This document shows positions 37,201 through 44,762 of a DNA stretch of 64,000 bases, in pieces. Source of the DNA: Roseovarius sp. A-2 (GTDB taxonomy: Bacteria > Pseudomonadota > Alphaproteobacteria > Rhodobacterales > Rhodobacteraceae); the NCBI RefSeq assembly GCF_002072155.1, contig NZ_BDIY01000006.1, forward strand, positions 117,929 to 181,928, written 5' to 3'. The notes under the pieces are model-generated. The model ran no database searches, was not told the DNA's origin, and worked only from the letters and a program-made list of their open reading frames with translations. Position 1 is the first letter of the stretch, and each line of letters starts with the position of its first letter. The translations under genes were made by a program, and so were the position numbers.

Positions 37201-38531
37201 TCGGTCCAGTCAAGGCTGAGATGGCCCGAAAGGGTATCACCGGCCGCCTCTGCCAGTGCGGGGTCGACCAGATCGAGGCCCGCAACGTCGAATTCCGCAA
37301 GTGCCGTCACCCCGCGCGGGGCGGTGCGCCGCAGCGCGCCGCGTCCCAAGAGTGTGGCGCTGTCGAGCCGGAGATCAGGTTGAGTGAGGTCGGTCAGTTG
37401 CACGGTCGCGCGCCAGCGGTCGCCTTGGGCCGCGTCGTAGCGGGCGCTGATCGTGGCCTTTTCCAGCGTGACAGGCGGGCCTGCGACGGGCAGGCGGACG
37501 GGTGTCGTGCCATCACCGATATTACCATTGAGGTCAAAGCGCGTGGGCCAACCGGCAGCATCGAGCGCCAGCGTGCCGTCCAGTGCCAGTTGCGCCGCCG
37601 AAAGGTTGAGCTGCTCGATCTCGAGCGCGCCGTCGGGGGCGCGTGTGCCGTTCAGGCTGAGTGCGCTCTGCCCGCCGAAGAAGGCGCGGTACTCCTCGGC
37701 CATCAGCGGGGTCAGATCGCCGTCGAGCCCGGCCTCGAAACGGGTGCCGGCCTCGCTTCCTTGCAGCGTGACGCGCCCCGTCAACCGGTCGGTGCCGTCG
37801 GTGGCGAGCCGAAGGTCGGCGGCGTAGTCATCAAGCGGTGCCTCGCCTTGAAGGGTGAGGGCGATGGCCGGGCTGTCAGGCAGGTTCAGCAGCGTGGCCG
37901 CGATGCCGCCCGGGGCCTCGTCAAGGGTGAGGTCGAGGGCCAGTTCGCGGGTCTCATTATCGAAGCTCGCATCGAGCGAGATTTCGCCGCGTCCGTCAAG
38001 CCGGTTGACCTCGATATCGGCGGTGCCCTCGCCGCCTCCGAGCGAAAGGCTGCCGAAAAGCTCCAGCCGGATTTCCTCGCCCAGAATGGGTGCGCCGAGG
38101 TTCAGGGTTTCGGCGGAAATCTCGCCGATATTGACCGAGACGGGCAGGTTGGGGAGCGTAAAGGGCGTGGCCTCGGCATCCTCGGGGGTGACGGGCTCTT
38201 CGCTCTCGGGCAGGCGCGAGAGGGTGATCTCGGCGGCGGTCAGGCTGTTGACCTCGACCCGACCCGCGAGCAGCGCCGAGCGCGTCCAGTTCAGCGCCAC
38301 GTCTTGCAGTCGCAGCCAGACGCCCTCCTCATCGGCGATGGTCAGCTCCTCCAGCGTGGCCTCGGACGATAGCGCCCCGGCAAATCCGGTGATCCGCACC
38401 TCGCGTCCGGCACCTGATAGATTGTCCTCGATCAGCGATTGCAGGAAACCGCGATCGTCGTCGCTGTCCTGTGCGTGGAGCGGTGCAGCCAACAGGGTGA
38501 GCGCCAGCGATATGAACAACAGAATGCGCAT
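34287..38531 (-). CDS. tamB: Translocation and assembly module protein TamB
   Basis: 1414-residue inner-membrane-anchored periplasmic protein that, with TamA, assembles outer-membrane proteins and moves lipids between membranes. The N-terminus is a signal-anchor (MRILLFISLALTLLAAPLHA). The long middle is AsmA-like beta-rich repeats, and the C-terminal TamB/DUF490 domain includes IRGRMDILGKRLILTEGRVTMQGSLDPYLRF and ends with Phe-Glu-Arg-Asp-Tyr, resembling a beta-barrel-like terminus. Residues about 480 to 850 hold three near copies of a 170-residue unit, each starting L-x-RFA-x-x-x-GQ-x-L-x-G. Its ATG overlaps the tamA stop. Confidence 0.9.
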   Translation of the reverse strand: MRILLFISLALTLLAAPLHAQDSDDDRGFLQSLIEDNLSGAGREVRITGFAGALSSEATLEELTIADEEGVWLRLQDVALNWTRSALLAGRVEVNSLTAAEITLSRLPESEEPVTPEDAEATPFTLPNLPVSVNIGEISAETLNLGAPILGEEIRLELFGSLSLGGGEGTADIEVNRLDGRGEISLDASFDNETRELALDLTLDEAPGGIAATLLNLPDSPAIALTLQGEAPLDDYAADLRLATDGTDRLTGRVTLQGSEAGTRFEAGLDGDLTPLMAEEYRAFFGGQSALSLNGTRAPDGALEIEQLNLSAAQLALDGTLALDAAGWPTRFDLNGNIGDGTTPVRLPVAGPPVTLEKATISARYDAAQGDRWRATVQLTDLTQPDLRLDSATLLGRGALRRTAPRGVTALAEFDVAGLDLVDPALAEAAGDTLSGHLSLDWTEGKPLLLRALRVASGAATLAANGRIEALSDGFPVSGTAQIDAPNLARFAVLSGQELAGAANATLSGSGSLLGGDFDLTLDATTDGLSLGIPQADPLIAPETTLTVKARRDTTGTALDRLELANRHLRARTSGRLDSTSGTLDVAANLSDLSLSDRRLDGPAETRAQVTWSAGGDVTLSDLLVEAMGARISGTATLSPEAEGLPVSGQIEAEVADLARFAAITGQPLEGRIDATLGGGGVIETQQLDITLEAATSGLGTGIAQLDGLIGSDGTLLIEAAHEAGEVTLRDLRLAYDAARIDASGSAIIAEQSGLLVFDASLSDLALIDDRLSGPAEARGMIARDADGAITATGLAAELMGTTLDATGTVQPDPEAFAATGTVEANISDLSRFAALAGQPLRGSLDLTAEGETSNGGNSLSLKTMLEGRDLATGIAQLDQLIAGRLSLNARAGRTPDRIEIRNIALETPQLSLTAEGDGTGGPIEIDARLANLGLFAPEFSGPLSATGSVTLQGPEARRVNLDLNATGPGGTTAAVSGDVIDHGARLDLNASGALPLALVNSFIQPNAINGTARYDLRVNGAPALASVTGTVTTEGTRVALPETGLAIDNLSGTATLGQSRVQTDFTARMRDGGQVTVSGPISLTPGYDGDLNVDLAGLVLTDQLIYTTTANGDVTVNGPLTGGARIGGAITLEETNIRIPSGLGPASVSLPDLQHVNESAASRATRRRAGLVQTEQSGAASRPFALDLAINAPNRIFVRGRGLDAELGGRLRIRGTTADVAPDGFFELIRGRMDILGKRLILTEGRVTMQGSLDPYLRFVAETEVEDTVLQIIIEGLASAPEITFASNPDLPQEEVVSRLIFGRGLDSISPFQAAQMASAVATLTGSGENDVVGRLRGAVGLADLDVSQSEDGATQVSAGAYISDNIYTEVTADSAGKQRINLNLDVSKSVTLKGGASNDGDSGVGVFFERDY

Positions 38532-40348
38532 CAGAATGCCTGACCAATCCCGATATAGAGTTCGTATTCGGTGCCCGCGTCACCATCGAGCGGCGTGGCG
38601 AGATCGACACGCACCGGCCCCACGGCGGTGAAATAGCGCGCGCCGAACCCGGCACCGCTGTGCCATTCGCCGGATCCCGAGCCAAGTGCGTCTTCGCCGA
38701 CAAAGCCGGTATCGGCGAAGGCCACAGCCTGAATATCCCGCGCCACCATGGTGCGCACCTCGCCAGAGAAGCCCATGAAGGAGCGCCCGCCGATTTCGGC
38801 CCCCGAGGGCAGAGTGACGCCGAGCGATTGATAGCGCTGGCCGCGCACCGTGCCCGCGCCACCAGAATAAAAGAGCATGTCGGCTGGCACCTCGGAGATG
38901 CCGGCACCCGCGACCGAGCCGAATTGCGCGCGCCCGGCGAGGGTGACGCGATCCGCACTGCCGAAGCTCAGGTAATCGCGGACATCCGCAAAGAACCGAC
39001 TGCCGAGGCTGCCACCGGTGTCGAGCCCGATGAAGGGCGTGACAGACAGATCGACGAACAGCCCCTCGGTCGGGTTCAGCAGGTCATCGCGGCGATCCCA
39101 TGTCAGGCGCGACGGAAAGAGCAGGTGCTGCAATTCACGTTTGCCAAGATCGTCGGTGATCTCGGAATAGCGGTAGGTGAGGCCGGTCTCGCCGGTCAGC
39201 TGGTCGCTGAAAATATGGGTGAGGCCGCCGCCGATCTCGGCCTTGCGCTCCTTGTAATCCGGCTCGTCATTATCTTCGATATTGGCGAGCAGGAAGGCCC
39301 CGGTATCGGGAGTGAAGGTGGCGGGCCGGTCGATCCGTGCACCAAGGCGGAAATCCATGCCGCCCGAATCACCGCCGATACCGCCGACAAGCGCGTCGAT
39401 GCGCAGCCGCTCGGCCCCGCCCAGAAGATTGCGGTGCAGCCAGAAACCCGAGAGCGTGATACCTTCGAGCGAGGACAGTTCCGCGCCCGCGCCGATGCGG
39501 CGGCGCTTGGCATCGACCACCTGTGTTTCCATGTCGAGCGTGCCGTCGGGGTTGGGCGTCTTGGCCTCGCGCATCACCACCGAGCGGAAGGCCCCCGCGC
39601 GCCGGAGACGATTTGCGGCACGCTCCTGTTCCTCGGGTGAAAAGGTCTCGCCGGTGGGCAAGCCCGCTATCTCACGAATGCGGGCCTCGCGGACACGGCT
39701 TGGCCTGTCGCCCTCATCGATCAGCAGGGCCCCGAAGCGCAGTTGCGGCCCCGGCGCGAGAGTAATGTCGGCGTCGAGCGTCTGGTTGGCATGATCGGCG
39801 ACGATGTTCTGCTCGGCCACTTCGGCCTTGGCGTGGCCGGCGTCGCGCCAGGCCGCGATGCCGGTGCGGGTGGCTTCTCCGATCCGGTCGCCCCTGGCCA
39901 GTTCGCCGGCGGCGAATTTTTCCGGCAGTTTGGTCCCGGGTGGGACCGGGGCCACGCGCGCCCTGTCAAAAAAGAAGCCCTTGCCCCGGTCAATGGTGAT
40001 GTCGATACGCTCGATCTGTTCGGGTGCGCGCAGCGGCGGAATAGCTGCAGCTTCCTGTCCATCGACGCGGATGTTTATGTCGAGGCTGTAATAGCCTTCG
40101 CCATAAAGCACGCCGACCAGCCGTCCATAATCTGCCTGCGCCGCCGCCAGGATGTCTTGCGCGGTCGCTTCCTCCTGCCCGGCGGTACTCACGCTGAGCG
40201 AAGCAGTGCGCATCCGCTCGGTGAAATCGTCAGAAGCACCGGGTACGGTGAGCGTTACATCGGTTGCCGCAACTGGCAGAGCCGATAGCGACCAGGCCAA
40301 TGCGACTGAGCCGCAGGTCTTCAGATACCGTTCGATCACGCGTGACAC
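38531..40348 (-). CDS. tamA: Outer membrane assembly protein TamA
   Basis: 605-residue Omp85-family outer membrane protein. A signal peptide (residues 1-28, ending PVAATD) is followed by POTRA domains (about 40-270; ILAAAQADYGRLVGVLYGEGYYSLDINIRVDG and FSPEEQERAANRLRRAGAFRSVVMRE) and a C-terminal beta-barrel. GGAGTVRGQRYQSLG is the conserved (V/I)RG(Y/F) loop of Omp85 proteins, and the last residue is Phe as required for barrel insertion. The stop overlaps the tamB start by one base, so TamA and TamB are made together. Confidence 0.93.
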   Translation of the reverse strand: MSRVIERYLKTCGSVALAWSLSALPVAATDVTLTVPGASDDFTERMRTASLSVSTAGQEEATAQDILAAAQADYGRLVGVLYGEGYYSLDINIRVDGQEAAAIPPLRAPEQIERIDITIDRGKGFFFDRARVAPVPPGTKLPEKFAAGELARGDRIGEATRTGIAAWRDAGHAKAEVAEQNIVADHANQTLDADITLAPGPQLRFGALLIDEGDRPSRVREARIREIAGLPTGETFSPEEQERAANRLRRAGAFRSVVMREAKTPNPDGTLDMETQVVDAKRRRIGAGAELSSLEGITLSGFWLHRNLLGGAERLRIDALVGGIGGDSGGMDFRLGARIDRPATFTPDTGAFLLANIEDNDEPDYKERKAEIGGGLTHIFSDQLTGETGLTYRYSEITDDLGKRELQHLLFPSRLTWDRRDDLLNPTEGLFVDLSVTPFIGLDTGGSLGSRFFADVRDYLSFGSADRVTLAGRAQFGSVAGAGISEVPADMLFYSGGAGTVRGQRYQSLGVTLPSGAEIGGRSFMGFSGEVRTMVARDIQAVAFADTGFVGEDALGSGSGEWHSGAGFGARYFTAVGPVRVDLATPLDGDAGTEYELYIGIGQAF

Positions 40349-40446
40349 ACCCCCCGGCTCGCTTTCTCGTGTATCGCATCACATCTAGGTGATTACCAGA
40401 CCGGGGCGAGGGGAAATTCCGCTCCAGTTGCGACACTGGCGAAAAA

Positions 40447-43400
40447 TCACTCAGCCGGTTGTGGGGCAGGGGCCCCGAGTTCGTCTTCGAGAGCCTTTTC
40501 CACCGCGCCCCTGGGCCGAGTGAAACGGGCGAGAAGGTCATAGAGGATCGGGGTCACGAACAGCATCAGCAGCGTCGCGAGGCTGAGCCCGGCGACGATC
40601 ACGGTGCCCACGGCGATCCGGCTTTCCGCACCCGCGCCGGTGGCCAGCACAAGCGGCAGCGCCCCAAGCAACGTGGAGATCGCGGTCATCATGATCGGAC
40701 GCAGGCGCAGCACCGAGGCCTCGACCACCGCATCGCGCACATCGCGCCCCTCGTCGCGCAACTGATTGGCGAATTCGACGATCAGGATCCCGTTCTTTGA
40801 TATCAGCCCGATCAGCAGGATGATGCCAATCTGACTGTAGACGTTGAGCGACAGCCCGCCCACGACCATGGCATAGATAGCACCCGCCACGCCGGTGGGC
40901 ACGGTAAGCATGATCACCACCGGGTGCAGGAAGCTCTCGAATTGGGCCGCAAGCACGAGGTAGACGATCACGAGTGCCAACATGAACACCACGCCGAGCC
41001 CGCCCGAGGTGTCCTTGTACGTGCGCGACTGCCCGTCATAGCCCAGCTTGGCCTCGGCGGGCAGGATTTCGGCGGCGATGGTTTCCAGCTTCGCCAGCAC
41101 GTCGCCCAGTTCGGCGTCGGGGGCAAGCGCGCCCGAAAGCTGGATTGAGGGCAGTCGGTCGAAGCGGCGCAGCGATGGGGCGGCCGCGTTCTCCTTGAGC
41201 GTCACCAGTGCGCCCAAGGACACCAGCGTCTCGCCGTCGGAGGCGCGGATGAAGATGTTTTCAATATCGGTGGGCGTGCGCCGGTCCTCGTCCTCGGCCT
41301 GCACCAGAACAGGATATTCGCGGCCCCGGCTGACAAAGGTCGTCACCTCGCGCGAGGCCAGCATGGTTTGCAGCGTGGTGGCGATCACCTCGGCGGAAAT
41401 GCCCAGATCGTCGGCGCGTTCGCGGTCGATCTCGATATCGAGCTGAGGCAGATTTTCCTCGAAGTTGATCTCGGGATTGACCAGCCCATCGACCTGTTCG
41501 GCGCGTTTGAGAAACTCGGTCGCCCAGCCCTCGACGCTCTCGAAATCGGGGCCGCCGATCACCACCCGTACCGGGGTCGAGCTGCCCCGCAACCCAAGCC
41601 CGGCCGGAGTTACCGGAAAGCCGCGCGCGATGGTTACCTGACCCATTTGCGGCGCGAGATCGCCGACCAGTGCCGAGACGGGGCGGTCTCGCTCTTCCCA
41701 GGGCGCGAGGCGGAATACCACGAAGGAGCGCCACGCGCGCCCGCCCCAGCCGGTGAAGGTGAAAACGGTCTCGATCTCGCCGCTTTCGACGTAGGGCACG
41801 AGCAGTTCTTCGACCTGACGCGCGGCCATGTCGGAATGCGGCACGGTCGAGCCTTGCGGCGCGGTGAGCGGCACGAAACCGACGCCGCGATCCTCGCGCG
41901 GGGCGAGTTCGCGCGGCAGGCCGTCGTAGAAAAGCGCGGCGCCGGCCGTGATAACAAGCGTCACCGGCAGCACCACCAGCGGCATGCCGATGGCGCGGGT
42001 CAGAAGCACGCGATAGGCACGCTGGATGAATGGGGCACCATGTGCGCGACCATCCTTGCGGGCCTTGGGCGCGCGCAGCACCTTGGAGGCCAGCGCCGGG
42101 CATGCTGTCAGCGCCACGAAGGTCGAGATCGCGACCGTGCCCGCCATGACCCAGCCGAATTCCACGAACAGACGCCCGACCTGCCCGGGCATGAACGACA
42201 GCGGCACGAAGACGGCTATCAGCGTGAGCGAGGTGGCGATCACCGCGAAAGTCACCTGTCGCGCGCCCTTGAGGCTCGCGACCAGCGGGCTTTCGCCCTC
42301 CTCGATGCGGCGCTGGATGTTCTCCAGAACGACGATGGCGTCATCGACCACGAGGCCGATCGACAGAAGCAGCGCCAGAAGCGTCAGCGTGTTAAGCGAA
42401 AACCCCCAGAGACCGATCAGAAGAAAACTGCCGACCAGCGCGACCGGAATGGTGATGGCGGGAATAAGCGTGGCGCGGATGCTCTTCAGAAACAGCAAGA
42501 TCACAGCCACCACCAGCGCCAACGAGATGAAGAGCGCCGTCACCACCTCGCGAATCGAGGCCCCGACAAAGAGCGCGTCATCCGAACCGACGATGATCTT
42601 CATGCCTGCGGGCAGGCTGCGCTCCATCGCCTTCATCTCGGCGCGGACCGCCTTGGAGATTTCGAGCGTGTTGGACTGGCTCTGGCGCAGGATCCACAGG
42701 CCCACGGCGTCGGTGCCGTTGGTGCGCACCACGGTAGTGTCGTCGGCCACGCCCGGTTCCACCCGCGCGACATCGCCCAAGCGCACCGGGTAGCCCGCCA
42801 CCCGGTCGAGCACGATGGCGCGGAAATCCTCGATGCTGTCGAGCCGGCTGTTGAGGCGCACGGAGAGTTGCCGGTTGAAGGATTCCACTTCGCCCGCGGG
42901 CAGCTCGATATTGTTGCGCCGAAGCGCCGCCTCGACATCCGCAACGGTCAGGTTGCGCGCCGCCAAAGCACGCCGATCAAGCCAGATCCGTACCGCGAAG
43001 GGCCGTTCGCCCACCAAATTGACATTGGCCACCCCGTCGAGCGTGGCGATGCGGTCGACGATCAGCCGGTCGACGTAATCGGTGATCTCGGCGGTGGTCA
43101 TCCGGTCCGAGGTGACGGCGATGCGCATCACCGGGTCGGCATCGGCATCGGATTTGACAACCTCGGGTTCGTCCGCCTCTTCCGGCAACTCGCCGCGCAC
43201 CCGGCCCACGGCGTCGCGCACATCATTGGCGGCCACGTCGATATCGACGCCGCTGTCAAACTCGATGGTCACGCGGCTGCGGCCCTGACGGCTCTCTGAA
43301 CTGATCGTGCGGATGCCCGAGATGGTGGCTATGGCGCCCTCGATGGTCTCGGTCAGATCGGTGTCGATCACCTCCGGCGCGGCGCCGCGATAGGTGGTGG

Positions 43401-43542
43401 TGACGGTGACGACGGCGTTGTCCACGTCCGGCAATTCGCGCACCGGCAGGCCGAGCAGGGCAGCAAGGCCGAAGATCACGATCAGCAGGCTCATCACCGC
43501 CGCGAGGACGGGACGGCGCACCGAAATGTCAGACAGTGTCAT
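40447..43542 (-). CDS. RND-family efflux transporter permease
   Basis: 1031-residue inner membrane proton-driven exporter with the typical twelve-helix layout: one helix at the start (VLAAVMSLLIVIFGLAALLG), a large periplasmic loop, a helix block, a second loop and a final block. The proton-relay Asp pair sits in SIGLVVDDAIVVLENIQRRI. RND hydrophobic-amphiphilic exporters of this type export drugs, dyes or detergents. It overlaps the membrane-fusion gene by 4 bases. No outer-membrane TolC gene is adjacent, so TolC must be encoded elsewhere. The substrate is unknown. Confidence 0.93.
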   Translation of the reverse strand: MTLSDISVRRPVLAAVMSLLIVIFGLAALLGLPVRELPDVDNAVVTVTTTYRGAAPEVIDTDLTETIEGAIATISGIRTISSESRQGRSRVTIEFDSGVDIDVAANDVRDAVGRVRGELPEEADEPEVVKSDADADPVMRIAVTSDRMTTAEITDYVDRLIVDRIATLDGVANVNLVGERPFAVRIWLDRRALAARNLTVADVEAALRRNNIELPAGEVESFNRQLSVRLNSRLDSIEDFRAIVLDRVAGYPVRLGDVARVEPGVADDTTVVRTNGTDAVGLWILRQSQSNTLEISKAVRAEMKAMERSLPAGMKIIVGSDDALFVGASIREVVTALFISLALVVAVILLFLKSIRATLIPAITIPVALVGSFLLIGLWGFSLNTLTLLALLLSIGLVVDDAIVVLENIQRRIEEGESPLVASLKGARQVTFAVIATSLTLIAVFVPLSFMPGQVGRLFVEFGWVMAGTVAISTFVALTACPALASKVLRAPKARKDGRAHGAPFIQRAYRVLLTRAIGMPLVVLPVTLVITAGAALFYDGLPRELAPREDRGVGFVPLTAPQGSTVPHSDMAARQVEELLVPYVESGEIETVFTFTGWGGRAWRSFVVFRLAPWEERDRPVSALVGDLAPQMGQVTIARGFPVTPAGLGLRGSSTPVRVVIGGPDFESVEGWATEFLKRAEQVDGLVNPEINFEENLPQLDIEIDRERADDLGISAEVIATTLQTMLASREVTTFVSRGREYPVLVQAEDEDRRTPTDIENIFIRASDGETLVSLGALVTLKENAAAPSLRRFDRLPSIQLSGALAPDAELGDVLAKLETIAAEILPAEAKLGYDGQSRTYKDTSGGLGVVFMLALVIVYLVLAAQFESFLHPVVIMLTVPTGVAGAIYAMVVGGLSLNVYSQIGIILLIGLISKNGILIVEFANQLRDEGRDVRDAVVEASVLRLRPIMMTAISTLLGALPLVLATGAGAESRIAVGTVIVAGLSLATLLMLFVTPILYDLLARFTRPRGAVEKALEDELGAPAPQPAE

Positions 43543-44648
43543 GTGGGTTGCTCCGGCTCTGCCTCAGCGGAGGCGGTGGCGGCATCGTCGGTTTGAAGAA
43601 TGTTGAGCGGACTGCCGTCGCGCACCCGCTGCAAGCCGCGCACCACTACGGCCTCGCCCTCGTCGAGGCCCGAGAGGATCGCGATGCGCCCGTCCTGCCG
43701 CTGCCCGGTCCTGACCACGCGGCGTTGCGCGACGTTGTCCCGCGCGACAAAGACATAGGTTTCGGCGGCCTGGAAGATGATCGCCTCTTCGGGGACGGTG
43801 ACGCGGTCGTCCTGCGACAGAACGAGGGTGAGAGACAGGAACATGCCCGCAGGCAGGGTGCTGTCGGGGTTGGGCACAACGGCCCGCGTGCGGAAGGCAC
43901 GGCTGACCGGGTCGATGCGGCTGTCCACGACGTCGATGGTGCCGATGAACTCGCGGTCGGGAAAGGCGGCGCTTCGGGCAATCACCTGCTGGCCTCGATT
44001 GACCTGGGCAAATACTGTTTCGGGCAGCGAGAATTCGACCTCGACCTCGCTCAGATCGTCAAGGCGGGTCAATATCTCTCCCTCTTCCACGCGCGCACCG
44101 GAGTCGTAATTGGTCAGCCCCACAACGCCGCCGAACGGCGCGGTAATGCGGCGATCCTCCAGCCTGCGGCGGGCGCGGTCGACATCGGCCTCTGCCTCGG
44201 CAAGGCGGGCGATGGCCTCTTCCAGGGTGGCGAGGGAGACGGCATTGGTCTCGCGCAATTGACGCGCGCGCTGCACGGCTTGGCGTTGTTCGGTCAACAC
44301 CGCCTCGGCCTCCGAAAGGTCGGCGCGCTCGATGGTATCTTCGAGCCGGGCAAGCACGTCACCCTCGGAGACCTGCGTGCCGGGCGAGATGGTCAGCTCG
44401 ACGAGACGGCCATCGACCTCGGGGACGATGTCGATAGAGCGAACCGCGCGGGTGGTGCCGACGGCCTCGACGGTGCGGCGCAGGGTCCGGATCTCGGCGT
44501 GCGTCAGCTCTACGGTGACCGGGCGGGCACCCTCGGGCCCGGATTGCTCCTCGGGGGCGCCAGCATATTGGGTCCGGTAATACTCGTAGCCCCCGTAGGA
44601 CAGCCCCACGAGAACGCAGAGCAGCAGAAGCTGTTTGAGAATGGACAT
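43539..44648 (-). CDS. RND efflux membrane fusion protein
   Basis: 369-residue periplasmic adaptor. An N-terminal anchor helix (residues 4-18, LKQLLLLCVLVGLSYGGYEYY) is followed by the lipoyl/barrel-sandwich halves (IVPEVDGRLVELTISPGTQVSEGDVLARLED and RRITAPFGGVVGLTNYDSGARVEEGEILTRLDD) flanking an alpha-hairpin (ERADLSEAEAVLTEQRQAVQRARQLRETN), then a beta-barrel and a C-terminal domain. I chose ATG 44648 because the helix starts right behind it. It overlaps the permease start by 4 bases. Confidence 0.92.
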   Translation of the reverse strand: MSILKQLLLLCVLVGLSYGGYEYYRTQYAGAPEEQSGPEGARPVTVELTHAEIRTLRRTVEAVGTTRAVRSIDIVPEVDGRLVELTISPGTQVSEGDVLARLEDTIERADLSEAEAVLTEQRQAVQRARQLRETNAVSLATLEEAIARLAEAEADVDRARRRLEDRRITAPFGGVVGLTNYDSGARVEEGEILTRLDDLSEVEVEFSLPETVFAQVNRGQQVIARSAAFPDREFIGTIDVVDSRIDPVSRAFRTRAVVPNPDSTLPAGMFLSLTLVLSQDDRVTVPEEAIIFQAAETYVFVARDNVAQRRVVRTGQRQDGRIAILSGLDEGEAVVVRGLQRVRDGSPLNILQTDDAATASAEAEPEQPT

Positions 44649-44762
44649 ATACGCGTGCCTCTCCTTGGGCGGCTGGACGACTGACGAGACCTCGTCCGCG
44701 ACCCTAACCGATAAGGAACCTATAGTAAGCAGCGTGAAAGGCAACTCTTTGTGAGCGCGTCC

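Noticed and set aside
37221..38372. Long frames on the plus strand opposite tamB and tamA
   Set aside because: Antisense shadows; the minus-strand genes have signal peptides, conserved motifs and overlapping start and stop. The plus frames give low-complexity Arg and Gly-rich proteins.
41368..43299. Long open frame (643 codons) opposite the RND permease
   Set aside because: High-GC antisense shadow of a 1031-residue gene with strong family motifs. The shadow translation is rich in His, Asp and Arg and has no domain or ribosome site.
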